Of a stretch of DNA of 64,000 nucleotides, positions 46,179-55,627 are shown one piece after another. The DNA is from Bifidobacterium saguinibicoloris (GTDB lineage: Bacteria; Actinomycetota; Actinomycetes; Actinomycetales; Bifidobacteriaceae). The translations under genes were made by a program, and so were the position numbers. The DNA lies in contig NZ_JAHBBF010000001.1 in the NCBI RefSeq assembly GCF_019331725.1, positions 62,001-126,000 of the forward strand. Reading direction: 5' to 3'. The first letter of the stretch is position 1, and the number at the start of each line of letters is the position of its first letter. The notes under the pieces were generated by a model. That model was not told the DNA's origin, did no database searches, and saw only the letters and a program-made list of their open reading frames with translations.

Positions 46179-47872
46179 CCGACGGGAACGACACGGACGA
46201 CGTCACGGCACGCGTGGCGGACCGTCCCCCACGCCGCGCGTGGCGGCGCGTCATCGCATGGTTCGCACGGACGTCCGACAAAATCCGTCCCAGAACGTTC
46301 CGCGCGAAGCTCACGCTCGCCATCAGCCTCGTGTTCCTCATCGCGCTCGGCTCCGCCACCCTCGTGCAGACGCTCGTCGTCAACGGCATGTTCTCCTACG
46401 CGATGACCATCACCTACGAGAACGGACAGGATGGGAAGGAGCCGGACGTGAACGGACCGTCATCATCCGACGGCGACTACATGTCCTCACAGGGATGGAG
46501 CGTGGACCCCGATCCCGGAACCTGGCTCGAAGCACATGCGGGCGCGAACACGCCGGATCTTCTCGGCAGCATGAGCGGCGGCAACGGCAGGCATGAGGGA
46601 AGCGGCAGCGTCAGCGGCCGGACCGACGGGAAATCCTACCGCGTCGACTGGGGCGGCGACGGATCGTTCACCATCACCACGCCATACGGCATCTCCGTAT
46701 GGAACCAGGACACCGTCGCCAACGGGCTGCGCATCAGCGCCGCCATCATCTTCGTGTTCTTCGGAGCGACCAGCATCCTCGTCATCTGGACCGTCACCTC
46801 GCGCATGTCCAAACGCCTGCAATCCATCAGCGACCAGACCGCCGCGCTCGACCCGTCCGACCTCGGCACGCGCATCGACGTGACGGGAGGCCGGACGGTG
46901 AAACGCCGCCGCTGGTGGAACAGACGGCGGAAGCCGTCGAAACGGGACAGGCGCGACGACGAAGTCACCAGACTCGGCGACTCCATCAACGGCATGCTCG
47001 ACCGCATCCAAGCCGCCTCCGAGGCGGAACGACGGTTCGTGTCCAACGCGTCGCACGAACTGCGCACGCCCATCGCCGCCGTCGAGACGAACCTCGACGC
47101 GCCGCTCGCACAGGGACGCTTCCCCGCGGACGTGGAGCCGTCCGTACGCCGGGCCCTCGCCGCCAACCGGCGCGGCGCCGAACTGGTCGGCGCGCTCCTG
47201 ACCCTCTCACGCATCCAAAGCGGCGCCTACGGCAAGCTCGGCGACGGTGCGGGAGACGCGGCGAATCGCACCGGCATGGGGTCGACGGATCTCGCCGCCT
47301 GCGTGAGGGACGCACTGGCGGACGTCGATGGGGAAACCGACGCACGGAACATCGTGGTCGCGTTCGACGTGGACGACGCCGTCACGGCGAATGACGACGC
47401 AACCGTCGGGCCGGTACCGGAAGCCACCGGCCTTCCCCCGGTCGTCGTCAAAGCGAATCCGGCGCTGCTGCGGCTTGCCGTCGGCAACCTCATCCGCAAC
47501 GCCGTCGTGCACAACACGGCTGACGGAGGATCGATCACGGTGACGATCGCACGGGACGACGACTCCCCCATGCACGGGGACGATCGCATACGCCTGACGG
47601 TCGGAAACACCACCGACGAACAGCTGCCCGACGACCTGGACGAACTCGTCCAGCCGTTCCACCGTGGCGTGAACTCCCGCATCAGCACCGTCTCCGGAGT
47701 GGGGTTGGGGCTTTCCATCGCCGATGCGGCCTGCGACGCGATGGGCGCGCACCTGCGTCTGTCGTCCCGTACGTCAGAAGGATGCCGGACTGTCTTCACA
47801 GCCACGGTGGATGGATTATCCGCGCTATCAGGGGTACATTCCACCGGTCTCCGACATCCAACCACGGTATGA
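46175..47872 (+). CDS. sensor histidine kinase
   Basis: 565 residues. Two membrane helices (LAISLVFLIALGSATLVQTL and GLRISAAIIFVFFGATSILV) flank an extracytoplasmic Gly/Ser-rich domain of about 110 residues. Then HAMP, the phospho-acceptor box RRFVSNASHELRTPIAAVET, and an ATPase domain with NLIRNAVVHNT (N box) and VSGVGLGLSIADA (G box). The ATG overlaps the regulator stop. The last 17 or so residues are encoded by a repeat element that supplies the stop codon, so the original C-terminus may have been replaced. Confidence 0.9.
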   Translation: MTDGNDTDDVTARVADRPPRRAWRRVIAWFARTSDKIRPRTFRAKLTLAISLVFLIALGSATLVQTLVVNGMFSYAMTITYENGQDGKEPDVNGPSSSDGDYMSSQGWSVDPDPGTWLEAHAGANTPDLLGSMSGGNGRHEGSGSVSGRTDGKSYRVDWGGDGSFTITTPYGISVWNQDTVANGLRISAAIIFVFFGATSILVIWTVTSRMSKRLQSISDQTAALDPSDLGTRIDVTGGRTVKRRRWWNRRRKPSKRDRRDDEVTRLGDSINGMLDRIQAASEAERRFVSNASHELRTPIAAVETNLDAPLAQGRFPADVEPSVRRALAANRRGAELVGALLTLSRIQSGAYGKLGDGAGDAANRTGMGSTDLAACVRDALADVDGETDARNIVVAFDVDDAVTANDDATVGPVPEATGLPPVVVKANPALLRLAVGNLIRNAVVHNTADGGSITVTIARDDDSPMHGDDRIRLTVGNTTDEQLPDDLDELVQPFHRGVNSRISTVSGVGLGLSIADAACDAMGAHLRLSSRTSEGCRTVFTATVDGLSALSGVHSTGLRHPTTV

Positions 47873-48012
47873 GGGGTACCAGCGTATCGACGATCACGGG
47901 TATCGACGCCTCTGAATACCGAGATAACGCCGTTCTCATCTCCGCTTTTCCGGACCGGGCACCCCTCATAGACGAGTTGGAAGTCCGCAGGGGACGAAAA
48001 GCACCCCTGATA
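47826..48012. repeat. nested inverted-repeat element
   Basis: Four 10-base blocks: TATCAGGGGT (47826-47835), TATGAGGGGT (47868-47877), ACCCCTCATA (47961-47970) and ACCCCTGATA (48003-48012). The outer pair and the inner pair are each perfect inverted repeats, and the spacing from block to block is 42 bases on both sides. The sequences between the blocks are also partly complementary, so two arms of 52 bases face each other around 83 bases. No gene is evident inside. It resembles a dispersed bifidobacterial intergenic repeat or a structured RNA. Confidence 0.7.
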
Positions 48013-48074
48013 AGGACGATGCCATGACGGAACGGGCTGTCCGCCATGGCATCATGCGATTCGGAATCCTTGGC

Positions 48075-48689
48075 TCAGGCGAGCGAGGCGCCCAGTTCCC
48101 TGATGCGGTCGAGATGGCGGGCGGCGGCCTCGCGCTTGGCCGGGTCGTCATCGCCCATGGACAAGCCGTCGACGTAGACGAGCTCAACGTCCTCCACGCC
48201 GCAGTACTTCATGAACGTCTGCCGGCGGATCTGGTTGTCGAGCGCCTCACCGATGCCATCGGACTCATACCAGGCCTCGGTGCCGCCGGTCAGCAAGATC
48301 ACGCGCACCGTCTTGCCGGCGAGCGCGCCGGGCGTGCCATCGGCGTGGTAGGCGAAGCCGCGGCAGATGACGCGGTCGAACAGGCCCTTGACCATGGCGG
48401 GCATCGTGTACCAGTAGACGGGGAACGTGAGGACGATGACGTCGGCGGCGGCGAGCCGGTCCTGGATGGAGGCGACGTCCTTCGGCAGCGGTCCGAGTCC
48501 CAAGTAGTGGGCGCGGTCGGCGGATGTATAGACGGGATCGAAGCCGGCCTCGTACAGGTCGAGGACGTCGGCTGCGCCTCCTTGTTCGCGGAATCCGCCG
48601 GCGAACGCCTTGCCGACGGCGTTGGTGAGGCTGTCGTGTTCGGGGTTGGAGGTGATGACCAGTGCTGTGCGTGCATTGTCTGTGCTCAT
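48075..48689 (-). CDS. NAD(P)H oxidoreductase, flavodoxin-fold (MdaB/NQO-like)
   Basis: 204 residues. FMN/FAD-binding flavodoxin fold: ALVITSNPEHDSLTNAVGKA, VIVLTFPVYWYTMPAMVKGL FDRV, and VRVILLTGGTEAWYESDGIG. This matches quinone reductase/modulator of drug activity proteins that reduce quinones with two electrons. GGGAG precedes the ATG chosen at 48689. It stands alone between the repeat element and the TOTE gene. Confidence 0.85.
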   Translation of the reverse strand: MSTDNARTALVITSNPEHDSLTNAVGKAFAGGFREQGGAADVLDLYEAGFDPVYTSADRAHYLGLGPLPKDVASIQDRLAAADVIVLTFPVYWYTMPAMVKGLFDRVICRGFAYHADGTPGALAGKTVRVILLTGGTEAWYESDGIGEALDNQIRRQTFMKYCGVEDVELVYVDGLSMGDDDPAKREAAARHLDRIRELGASLA

Positions 48690-48784
48690 GTCTCCCATTG
48701 TCGCGCCGTGCCGGACGGAATGCACGCATCCGTGGATTCGATTCCTGATACTGAACTCGAACCCGTTTCATTGACCATCCATGT

Positions 48785-51700
48785 TCATGGTTGATGGATT
48801 ATGTCTGGATCGCCTCCCTGCGTCCGATTATTTCCTTCGTTCCTGCCGGTGCTCGCGATGAGCATCCCCGCGATTTTCACATCGGTGAATCTTAGCGAGC
48901 AGTCGTCAGGTCTGGACGTTCCCAATAAATCAATGCTGCCGAACCAGATGAGTTCATCGTCGAATACGGCGAACTCGTTGCAAGCTTCCATGGCTTGCAC
49001 CGTGCACCCCAATGCGCGAAGCCTATCCATGTTGTGCGCCGTCCGTGTGCGTGACGCTTCTGTCGCGTTGGGTGAGACACGTACGTTGACGGCGATCGTC
49101 ACTCCCCTGCCGGCTGTTTCGAGAATCACGTCGCTCAATTGATCGATGGCATGACGTGTAAGGTATCCGGCGCATATGATTATCCGCCGTCGGCATCGCA
49201 TGATGTCGTTACGGAACACTGTATGGAATTCATCCGCATTGATTAGAGGAATGGGCTCATCTTCTTCACGGTGTTCAATCGGTGCAACATCTTCGGCGAC
49301 AGCGCTTTCGCGTGCCAGCAGGACTTTCATCTTGGCCTGTCGTATCGGATCGGCGTTGCCGACCGGCATCATCGGCGTGTAACCCTGCGCCGCGTATGTC
49401 TTCAGGCGTTTGCGGTACATGCTGGAGGCCATGGGAATGGTGACGTCGATGTAATCGTAGACACGCACCTCCCGTTTCCCGTCGTTGTCTCGGTGCAATC
49501 GTCCGAGGTACTGGATAACCGCCGTTTCGACGGATACCGGCGCTGCGAGCATGAGCGTATCGAGCCGTTTGCAGTCGAATCCTTCGCCGATGTAGCTTCC
49601 TATCGCCACGATGGCGAGGCGTTCCTCCACGGGAATATGCTTGAGTTGTTCGAGTTTACTGAATCGGGTCTTCTTCGCTTCGGCACCGTAGAGGAGAATC
49701 ACGTGGTCGCAACCCCGTTCCCGGAGGGCATTGGCGAGTGTTTTCGCGTGTTCGATGCGTTTGGTGAGTAACAGCGGAGTTCCATTCCCGTTGATGACCG
49801 TCATGGTGTCATCGACAATCATGTCGTTGCGGCTCTTGTCTTCACACGCGGCTTGAAGATAATCGTGATAGGTGTATGGCTCGATGAGGTCAAGGTTGAC
49901 TGAGGTGAATCGCGGTATGTATCGTCTGGAGAATCGCTGCGTCTCCATGTGTTCGTTGACGTCGACGGTGTCGCGGACTGGGCCGCATCGCATGGTGACG
50001 ATGGGATGCATGCCGTCGTCCCGTTTTAGGGTCCCGGTGAAACCGTAGACGTATTTGGCGTCGGATGCGCGGGCGATCGCTTCGGTGTCGACGGAGGCGA
50101 CATGATGGCATTCGTCGAAGATAATCATGCCGTAATGTCCGATAAGGTCCTTGACATGCTTGTCTCCGGGGACGTCATCTTTGTCAAACAGTGATTGCGC
50201 CAATGCGATGTCGATGATGCCGCTTGGTTCGTTGCGTCCGGCTCCTATCTGCCCGATTACGTGTCGTTTCCTCCGGCTGACTCGTCCGGTTGCGGTCAAT
50301 AGGGGAGGCAATGTAGCAGTGATGTCGAGGAACTGTCCGAGCCGTTCCCCTCCATTGTTCGAGCAGTGCGGAGGATCTCAGGACAATCAGCGTATTAGTT
50401 TTTCGCTCGGCGATGAGGTACGCCGCGATCACGGTTTTGCCGAACCCCGTCGGAGCGATGAGAATGCCGTCATCATGTGCCAGCAGGTTCTGCGCCGCGG
50501 CGTTTTGACGTTCGTAAAGCGTTCCCGCGAATTCCACTTGAATCCGCTTGCCCGGGTTGCGCTCGTTGCGATAATCCGCGGTGGTTCCGATGCGGTCCAA
50601 CAGCGAGTCCAGGGATTCCTTGCACCCTCTTGGCAGAAGAATGGCTTTGTCGGTCTCCTCGCCACGATAGATGATACGCGGTTTGTTGTAGATGGGCTGT
50701 CGCATGGCTTGGGCCCGGTAGAAGTCAGGGTTGGAGAACGCGGCAAGGCGGCGTATAGCATTAAGCGCGGCTGCAGTCATGCCGTCTTTGGGAACGGAGA
50801 GCATACCCCGTTCGATGACGGTGACGGTTCGCGGCATATCCGTTGCGGACAGGGAATGCACCCCGGTTTTCGACGGCCGACAATCATTCTTCGCCGGCAT
50901 GTCAGAGGACTGGGATGGAGAATCCTTGGAAACGGAGGGACTCCCCGGTGTACCGCTCACTGCTTTCGTTAGGGCAGCGATGGCGTGTACCCGTTCTGGC
51001 GTGATGCGTTTGATTGAGGAGAGATATGCCCACTGATCCTGGTATGGCACAAATCGTTTGTCGACGAATATGCTGTTGCCGTTGTCTCGCGCCATGCGCT
51101 GCAGTGGGAGCGCGATTAGGTTGCCGAATCCTCCTGCAGGCAGAACATCCTGATTGGGGAACATGCGGTCGTAGGATCGAAACTCGATGTGGGTCAGATC
51201 GGACGCTTCGTTCAGCAAAGCATCTCCCATGCGACGTACTTGCGCCGCATCCATCTGCTCGGCGAGAAACAACCACAAATGTCCACCGTTCCCGGACCGT
51301 GAACGTTCTATTGACGGTATTATGCCGTGCCGTTCGCAAACGTCTCGGACCGCCCTGATTTCATCCTGCCAGCCGTCGTCATCGAAATCGATGGCGAGGA
51401 ACCAGACCTTCGATTCTTGGGACAGAGGGTAGAGCCCGACGACATTAACGAGTCGGTCGTCCCGTTTGGTGAAATGGTCGAGCAGCACCCGGTCGGTCAA
51501 GGGTTTGTATCGTCTCTGACCCGGCGACGTGGGAACACGTTTGCCGTCCGCCAAGGTGGTCCATTCGTTCCATGCCGCCGGCGCATATCCGGTTTTGCCG
51601 GTCTTCTTGGATATGAATCCATGCGCGTACACGTCATCGCGCCCACGGAACAAGGAACGGAACAGCCTGATCTTCCGCTCGGATTGACTGTGGGCCGTGA

Positions 51701-52211
51701 CAGGGCCGTCGCCACCGCAATCGGGTTCCGTGACCTTCACCGTGTCGGAGATGGGTGTGCTTTTCGAATCCAGGCCTCTGTCTTCCGGATTCTCATGTTC
51801 CTGTGGGTTCAGGCGCCCGTACCAGCCGGACCAGTCGGTGACGGCTTCGATGTTGTTGCCGTCCGGGTCGAGCACGAACGCGGAATAGTATCCGGGATGA
51901 TAGGGGCGCGGCCCGGGCGCCCCGTTGTCACGGCCTCCGGCGGCGAGTGCACTCGTGTAGAAGGCGCACACGGCGGCTTTGTCCTGCGCGAGAAACGCGA
52001 TATGGGTGACTGGACGCGGCTGCCGCGCCGTATCTGGTTCGTCGGCGGGCGACAGGTAGAAATCGGAGTGCGGAGTACCGTCGTCGACGCCGAATCCGAG
52101 CGTGGGCTCGTGATGAGCTTTGACGATGTAGTCGAGCGGGGCGAGCGCCCGCATGTAAAAGGCGATGCTGCGGTCGATGTCGCGTACCTTAAGCGTCAAG
52201 TGGTCGAGCAT
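48785..52211 (-). pseudogene. VOC domain fused to TOTE-type primase-helicase-PLD protein, frameshifted
   Basis: Reading from ATG 52211: residues 1 to about 128 are a VOC/glyoxalase domain (MLDHLTLKVRDIDRSIAFYM, then AFVLDPDGNNIEAVTDWSG). The same frame continues into the archaeo-eukaryotic primase domain of TOTE conflict systems: RLFRSLFRGRDDVYAHGF, YPLSQESKVWFLAIDFDDDG, IPSIERSRSGNGGHLWLFLA, RSYDRMFPNQDVLPAGGFGN and LIALPLQRMARDNGNSIFVD. Then an SF2 helicase with motif I LIAPTGFGKTVIAAYLIAE. At 50347-50350 a C4 run (G4 in the gene) shifts the frame; with three G the reading continues RERLGQFLDITATLPPLLTA and IIFDECHHVA (motif II), GFTGTLKRDDG (III), QYLGRLHRD (VI). A C-terminal PLD-like nuclease region follows (VRVSPNATEASRTRTAHNMD). 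Intact, it would be about 1,140 residues. As read, the helicase is cut after motif Ia. A phage/mobile-element conflict role is known for the family only by inference. Confidence 0.75.
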
Positions 52212-52570
52212 GTCTCCATTGTCGCGCCGTGTCGGACGCGCCGTGTCGGACGCCGATTCCTTGGCCGCACCGGGTCCGGCGTGGACGGTGGTTGACTTCC
52301 GTGGTCTCGGGAGTGTACGATTGCTGGATCGTAGGCCGCGGCTACGGCAGCCGCTTGAAGCATCAGGAATCATCCGAACCACGGATACCGGCACAATTGA
52401 TTGGATTGCATTCACCGGCCGAATCCGCATCATGCGATATGTCCTTTCGGTTTCCCATCGCATGGCACATGCGCGATGGCGATGCCGTGCTCCGACGCCG
52501 GGGGAAGGACGGCCGCCGGAGTCGATCGTTCGTTGTTCGGCAGGATCATTCAACAGGAAAGAGATGTCAT
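52212..52570. other. 359-base intergenic region, nothing recognised
   Basis: It lies between the divergent VOC-TOTE gene and the 98-residue gene, so it must hold two promoters, but I see no clear -35/-10 pairs, hairpins or motifs. Short repeats of GTGTCGGACG occur near 52229-52252. Confidence 0.4.
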
Positions 52571-52867
52571 ATGGAGTTCATCACCATCGATTCGACCTTC
52601 GACCATGATTCGCGCGCGCAGGGCGTTCCGGAGGGCGTGCGCGTCCGTATCACCCGATTGACGCCCCATCTGGATTACGATGTCGCCGTCACCGTGCCGG
52701 AGGGCATGCTCCCTGCGGAGAAGGAGACCTCTATCGGGGCGTTGATCGTCGGAGGCGCCATGGTCCACCATCGTTCGTTCCGGAAGCTTGATGAGGCGGA
52801 GCGTTGGGCTCTGGACTTCACCGACGGTCTGCGCCGATCCGGCCGGATCAGTCGGTCTGACCGGTGA
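52571..52867 (+). CDS. hypothetical 98-residue protein
   Basis: MEFITIDSTFDHDSRAQGVP, VRVRITRLTPHLDYDVAVTV, then IGALIVGGAMVHHRSFRKLD. AGGAAAGAG precedes the ATG. The last codons overlap the 3' end of the VOC remnant on the other strand. No family is recognised; the beta-rich first half looks soluble. Confidence 0.5.
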   Translation: MEFITIDSTFDHDSRAQGVPEGVRVRITRLTPHLDYDVAVTVPEGMLPAEKETSIGALIVGGAMVHHRSFRKLDEAERWALDFTDGLRRSGRISRSDR

Positions 52868-52983
52868 CGGCTTCGATGTCGTTGCCGTCCGGGTCGAGGA
52901 TGAACGCGGAATAATACCCGGGATGATAGGGGCGTGGACCGGGCGCCCCATTGTCGCGTCCGCCCGCGGCGATCGCCGCCCGC
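52848..52983 (-). pseudogene. 3' remnant of a second VOC gene
   Basis: The minus strand reads AAGGRDNGAPGPRPYHPGYY followed by SAFILDPDGNDIEAVTGQTD and a stop. It is nearly identical in protein, and about nine-tenths identical in DNA over about 120 bases, to the VOC part of the TOTE fusion at about 51835-51960. Here the natural VOC stop codon is present. The rest of the gene is replaced by the aminotransferase fragment. Confidence 0.7.
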
Positions 52984-53832
52984 ATGGCACGTCGCGACGG
53001 CGCGACCCTGAGAACCATCCACGTGCCGATCGACGCGGACGGGGATACGGTCGTCGACGTCGTGACCGCCGCGATGACGGACCGCACCTCGTTCATCGTG
53101 CTCGACCAGATCACCTCCGCCACGGCGATGCTGTTCCCCGCGCACCGCATCGCGGCCGAGGCGCACAGGCGCGGCATCCGCATCCTCATCGACGGCGCGC
53201 ACGCCCCGGGCCAACTCGCCGACCCGATCGGCGGACTCGAATCGGATTGGTGGATCGGTAATTTCCACAAGTTCCCATGCGCGCCGCGCGGCACCGCCCT
53301 GCTGGTCCTGCCGCCCGCCGGAGGCCGGGACGGACAGGACCTGTGGCCGCTCATCGATTCGTGGGGATACGGCCGTCCGTTCCCGGAACGCTTCGACGAG
53401 CAGGGCACGCAGGACCTGTGCGGTCCGATCGCCGCACCCGACGCCTGGCATGAGATCGACCGGCTATGGGGATGGGATGCGGTGCGTTCGTACATGACGG
53501 CGCTCGCCGACTACGCCGAACGGCATGTGGCGCAATCGGCGAGCGAGATCTCCAGAGAGGACTGTTCGTCTCCGGTCCGACTCCCCTCCCCCGCCATGCG
53601 TCTGGTGCGTCTGCCTCTCTTCGGTCATGGGTACGCGACCACGGAACTCGCCGCGTTGTGCGCCGAATTCCGTTCACGTATCCTCACCGAGCTGGGTGCC
53701 GAGGTCTCGGTCACCGAGTTCGGCGGCGGACTCTACCTGCGTCTGACCGCGCATGCGTATATCACGGCCGATGACGTGGACCGTTTCGCCGAGCGTTGCG
53801 TGCCGCGCATCATCGGATGGCTGCATGGGTAG
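52984..53832 (+). pseudogene. class V aminotransferase, 5'-truncated
   Basis: 282 residues readable: GATLRTIHVPIDADGDTVVD, SFIVLDQITSATAMLFPAHR, ILIDGAHAPGQLADPIGG (PLP-contacting Asp and His) and WWIGNFHKFPCAPRGTALLV (the PLP lysine in HK). This is the C-terminal two-thirds of an isopenicillin-N-epimerase-like (class V) PLP enzyme. The first hundred or so residues are missing and the sequence joins the inverted VOC remnant. An ATG at 52984 is in frame but has no ribosome site, so I call it a pseudogene. Confidence 0.75.
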
Positions 53833-54021
53833 AGTGACGCCGACCATCCGCAACGCGGATCGTTTCCCGGGTCGGAGTCGTGTCCGAACGGTGAGACGGC
53901 CTCGCCCGACTCCTGTCATGTGCCGTCATTGGCTTTTATGACAGCACAGGAATATCCCGGACGCATCCGGCATCCCGCTGCATGAATGGCGCCCGGCCGG
54001 ACCGCCCCGCAATCGGGAGTG

Positions 54022-54043
54022 ATGTCATGCGATTGCTTGACGT
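54022..54043. promoter_or_regulatory. operator copy 1 (TGTCA-N10-TGAC)
   Basis: ATGTCA, then TGCGATTGCT, then TGACGT. Identical to copies 2 and 3 in the spacer and nearly so in the arms, and followed in all three by GATGTTG. It ends 77 bases before the ATG of the gene at 54121. Confidence 0.7.
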
Positions 54044-54120
54044 GATGTTGTGCCGTCGGCCGTTCTTGGATTGAATGGATATAGTGATGAAACTGAGTCC
54101 CGAGGAAGGGAGTGATTGCA

Positions 54121-54396
54121 ATGGGCAGGTTCACTCATAACACTTCGGTGCAAAATGGCGGCACCAGACGATTGGTCGTGATACTGCTGTGCGCATCCAT
54201 AGCATTGCAGGCTCTCGCATTTGCGATTCCGGGCGACATTCTGAGCCTGCTCTGCCGGGCCGTTGGAGTGTTGCTGCTGGCCATGGCTCTGCTTGTAGCT
54301 TTGAAAGGCGGCGCTAGATCCTACTTCTTCCTTGCCGTAGGTTTTGGCATGGCCGTTGGTTTGACGGCTATCGCTCCGGTAATCGCGCTCCTGTAA
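54121..54396 (+). CDS. small membrane protein under operator copy 1
   Basis: 91 residues: a polar start (MGRFTHNTSVQNGGTRR) and three hydrophobic segments (LVVILLCASIALQALAFAIP, ILSLLCRAVGVLLLAMALLV, FFLAVGFGMAVGLTAIAPVI). GGAAGGGAG precedes the ATG. It faces the end of the two-component kinase gene. Family unknown; small multi-span proteins next to peptide-type regulators are often immunity or Abi-like proteins, which is only a guess here. Confidence 0.6.
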   Translation: MGRFTHNTSVQNGGTRRLVVILLCASIALQALAFAIPGDILSLLCRAVGVLLLAMALLVALKGGARSYFFLAVGFGMAVGLTAIAPVIALL

Positions 54397-54424
54397 CCCA
54401 AGCCGCTGAACCCGCCGATGGTTT

Positions 54425-55627
54425 TCATAGCTTGCTCGGGATACGGATGTCCAATTGCCAGTGCCGCTGTTCCATCTGGATGGCGAAGCTTCCACCGGCC
54501 GTTTCGATGATGGTGCGGTAGCGGTCGAGGCCGCTGCGCAGCCCAAGTTTCCCGTCATGCTCAGCGACGGTGTCGCTGACGGAGACGCGGACATCGTCGT
54601 TCATATCGAAACTGATGGAGACCGCGTACCATTCGGCCGGGTCGGCGTGCTTGGCGGTGTTCGCGTAGAGTTCGGCCAGCAATCCCGTGAGCAGTCGCAT
54701 CATGTCAGGTGAAAGCGGATGGCGGAGTTCGCCGAGCAGGTTGTCACCGGTGAAGCCGAGCGATTCGAGTTTCGCCTCCTCGTCGTCGATCAGAGATTGC
54801 AGCTCTCCTTGCTGCATGGCGACGTGATCTGCGGCCGGTACCAGCGGAAGAGCTGTCGTGCTGCGCGATTCCGACGGTTGTGATTGTGACTGTCGCTCCG
54901 GCCACGTCTCCAGTGAGTCGATGACCGCGTGCGTGTGGGTCATGGCACGATTGGCCGCGTCGCGTAGTTCCCGGAGCTGCTGCCGGTATTCATGCTCGAC
55001 AGCGGGCATGCCGCTGGCCTCAGCATGATCGATGCGCAGGATGAGATAGGCGAGATCGTTACTGATGGTGTCATGCAGGTCGCGGGCCGTATCCTCGTGT
55101 TCCTGCTGGCGACGCAGCAGATACGAGTCATGATCACGTTGACGCATCATATGCAGCAACAGGCCGGTCAATAGCGGGAAACAATAGAGCGCGACATGCA
55201 TCAACGTAGCCACCAACAGACGGTTGCTACTGGGCGGTGCGGGAGCGAACAATAACATGAGCAACAGTCCGGTGGCGATTGTGCCAGACCATGTATTGAG
55301 GTAGGCAAGGAATCCCGTACAGACAATACTGATCACTAGCGGAGTGATCATGAGCGTCCTCATCAGTAATATCTCACCGGCCACAAGCGCCGCCCACAGA
55401 AACCATCGCGGACGGAACATGCCACCGATCAGACCGACGAACGTCACCAGAGCCAATGCAAGATGCCGTACGCTCACCGTTGCGGAGACATCCGTCGTAA
55501 CCTTGGTCAGGTATTCCGCGATGAGAGCCGCAGCTAGCAGCACGCATGCCGCCATGATGACCGGATGGTCGTTGCCCGGGCCAAGTTGCCTGATAAGCCG
55601 GTTTACAGCAGATCGTATCGGGCGCAT
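54425..55627 (-). CDS. NarL/DesK-type sensor histidine kinase
   Basis: 400 residues. Five or six membrane helices in the first 160 residues. Then the HisKA_3 box ARDLHDTISNDLAYLILRID with the phospho-acceptor His, and an ATPase domain (LLAELYANTAKHADPAEWYA VSI; a G-box-like DGKLGLRSGLDRY). CTGGAGGC precedes the ATG. It overlaps the end of the response regulator gene by 25 bases. The membrane region with short loops suggests sensing a membrane-soluble or peptide signal. Confidence 0.85.
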   Translation of the reverse strand: MRPIRSAVNRLIRQLGPGNDHPVIMAACVLLAAALIAEYLTKVTTDVSATVSVRHLALALVTFVGLIGGMFRPRWFLWAALVAGEILLMRTLMITPLVISIVCTGFLAYLNTWSGTIATGLLLMLLFAPAPPSSNRLLVATLMHVALYCFPLLTGLLLHMMRQRDHDSYLLRRQQEHEDTARDLHDTISNDLAYLILRIDHAEASGMPAVEHEYRQQLRELRDAANRAMTHTHAVIDSLETWPERQSQSQPSESRSTTALPLVPAADHVAMQQGELQSLIDDEEAKLESLGFTGDNLLGELRHPLSPDMMRLLTGLLAELYANTAKHADPAEWYAVSISFDMNDDVRVSVSDTVAEHDGKLGLRSGLDRYRTIIETAGGSFAIQMEQRHWQLDIRIPSKL

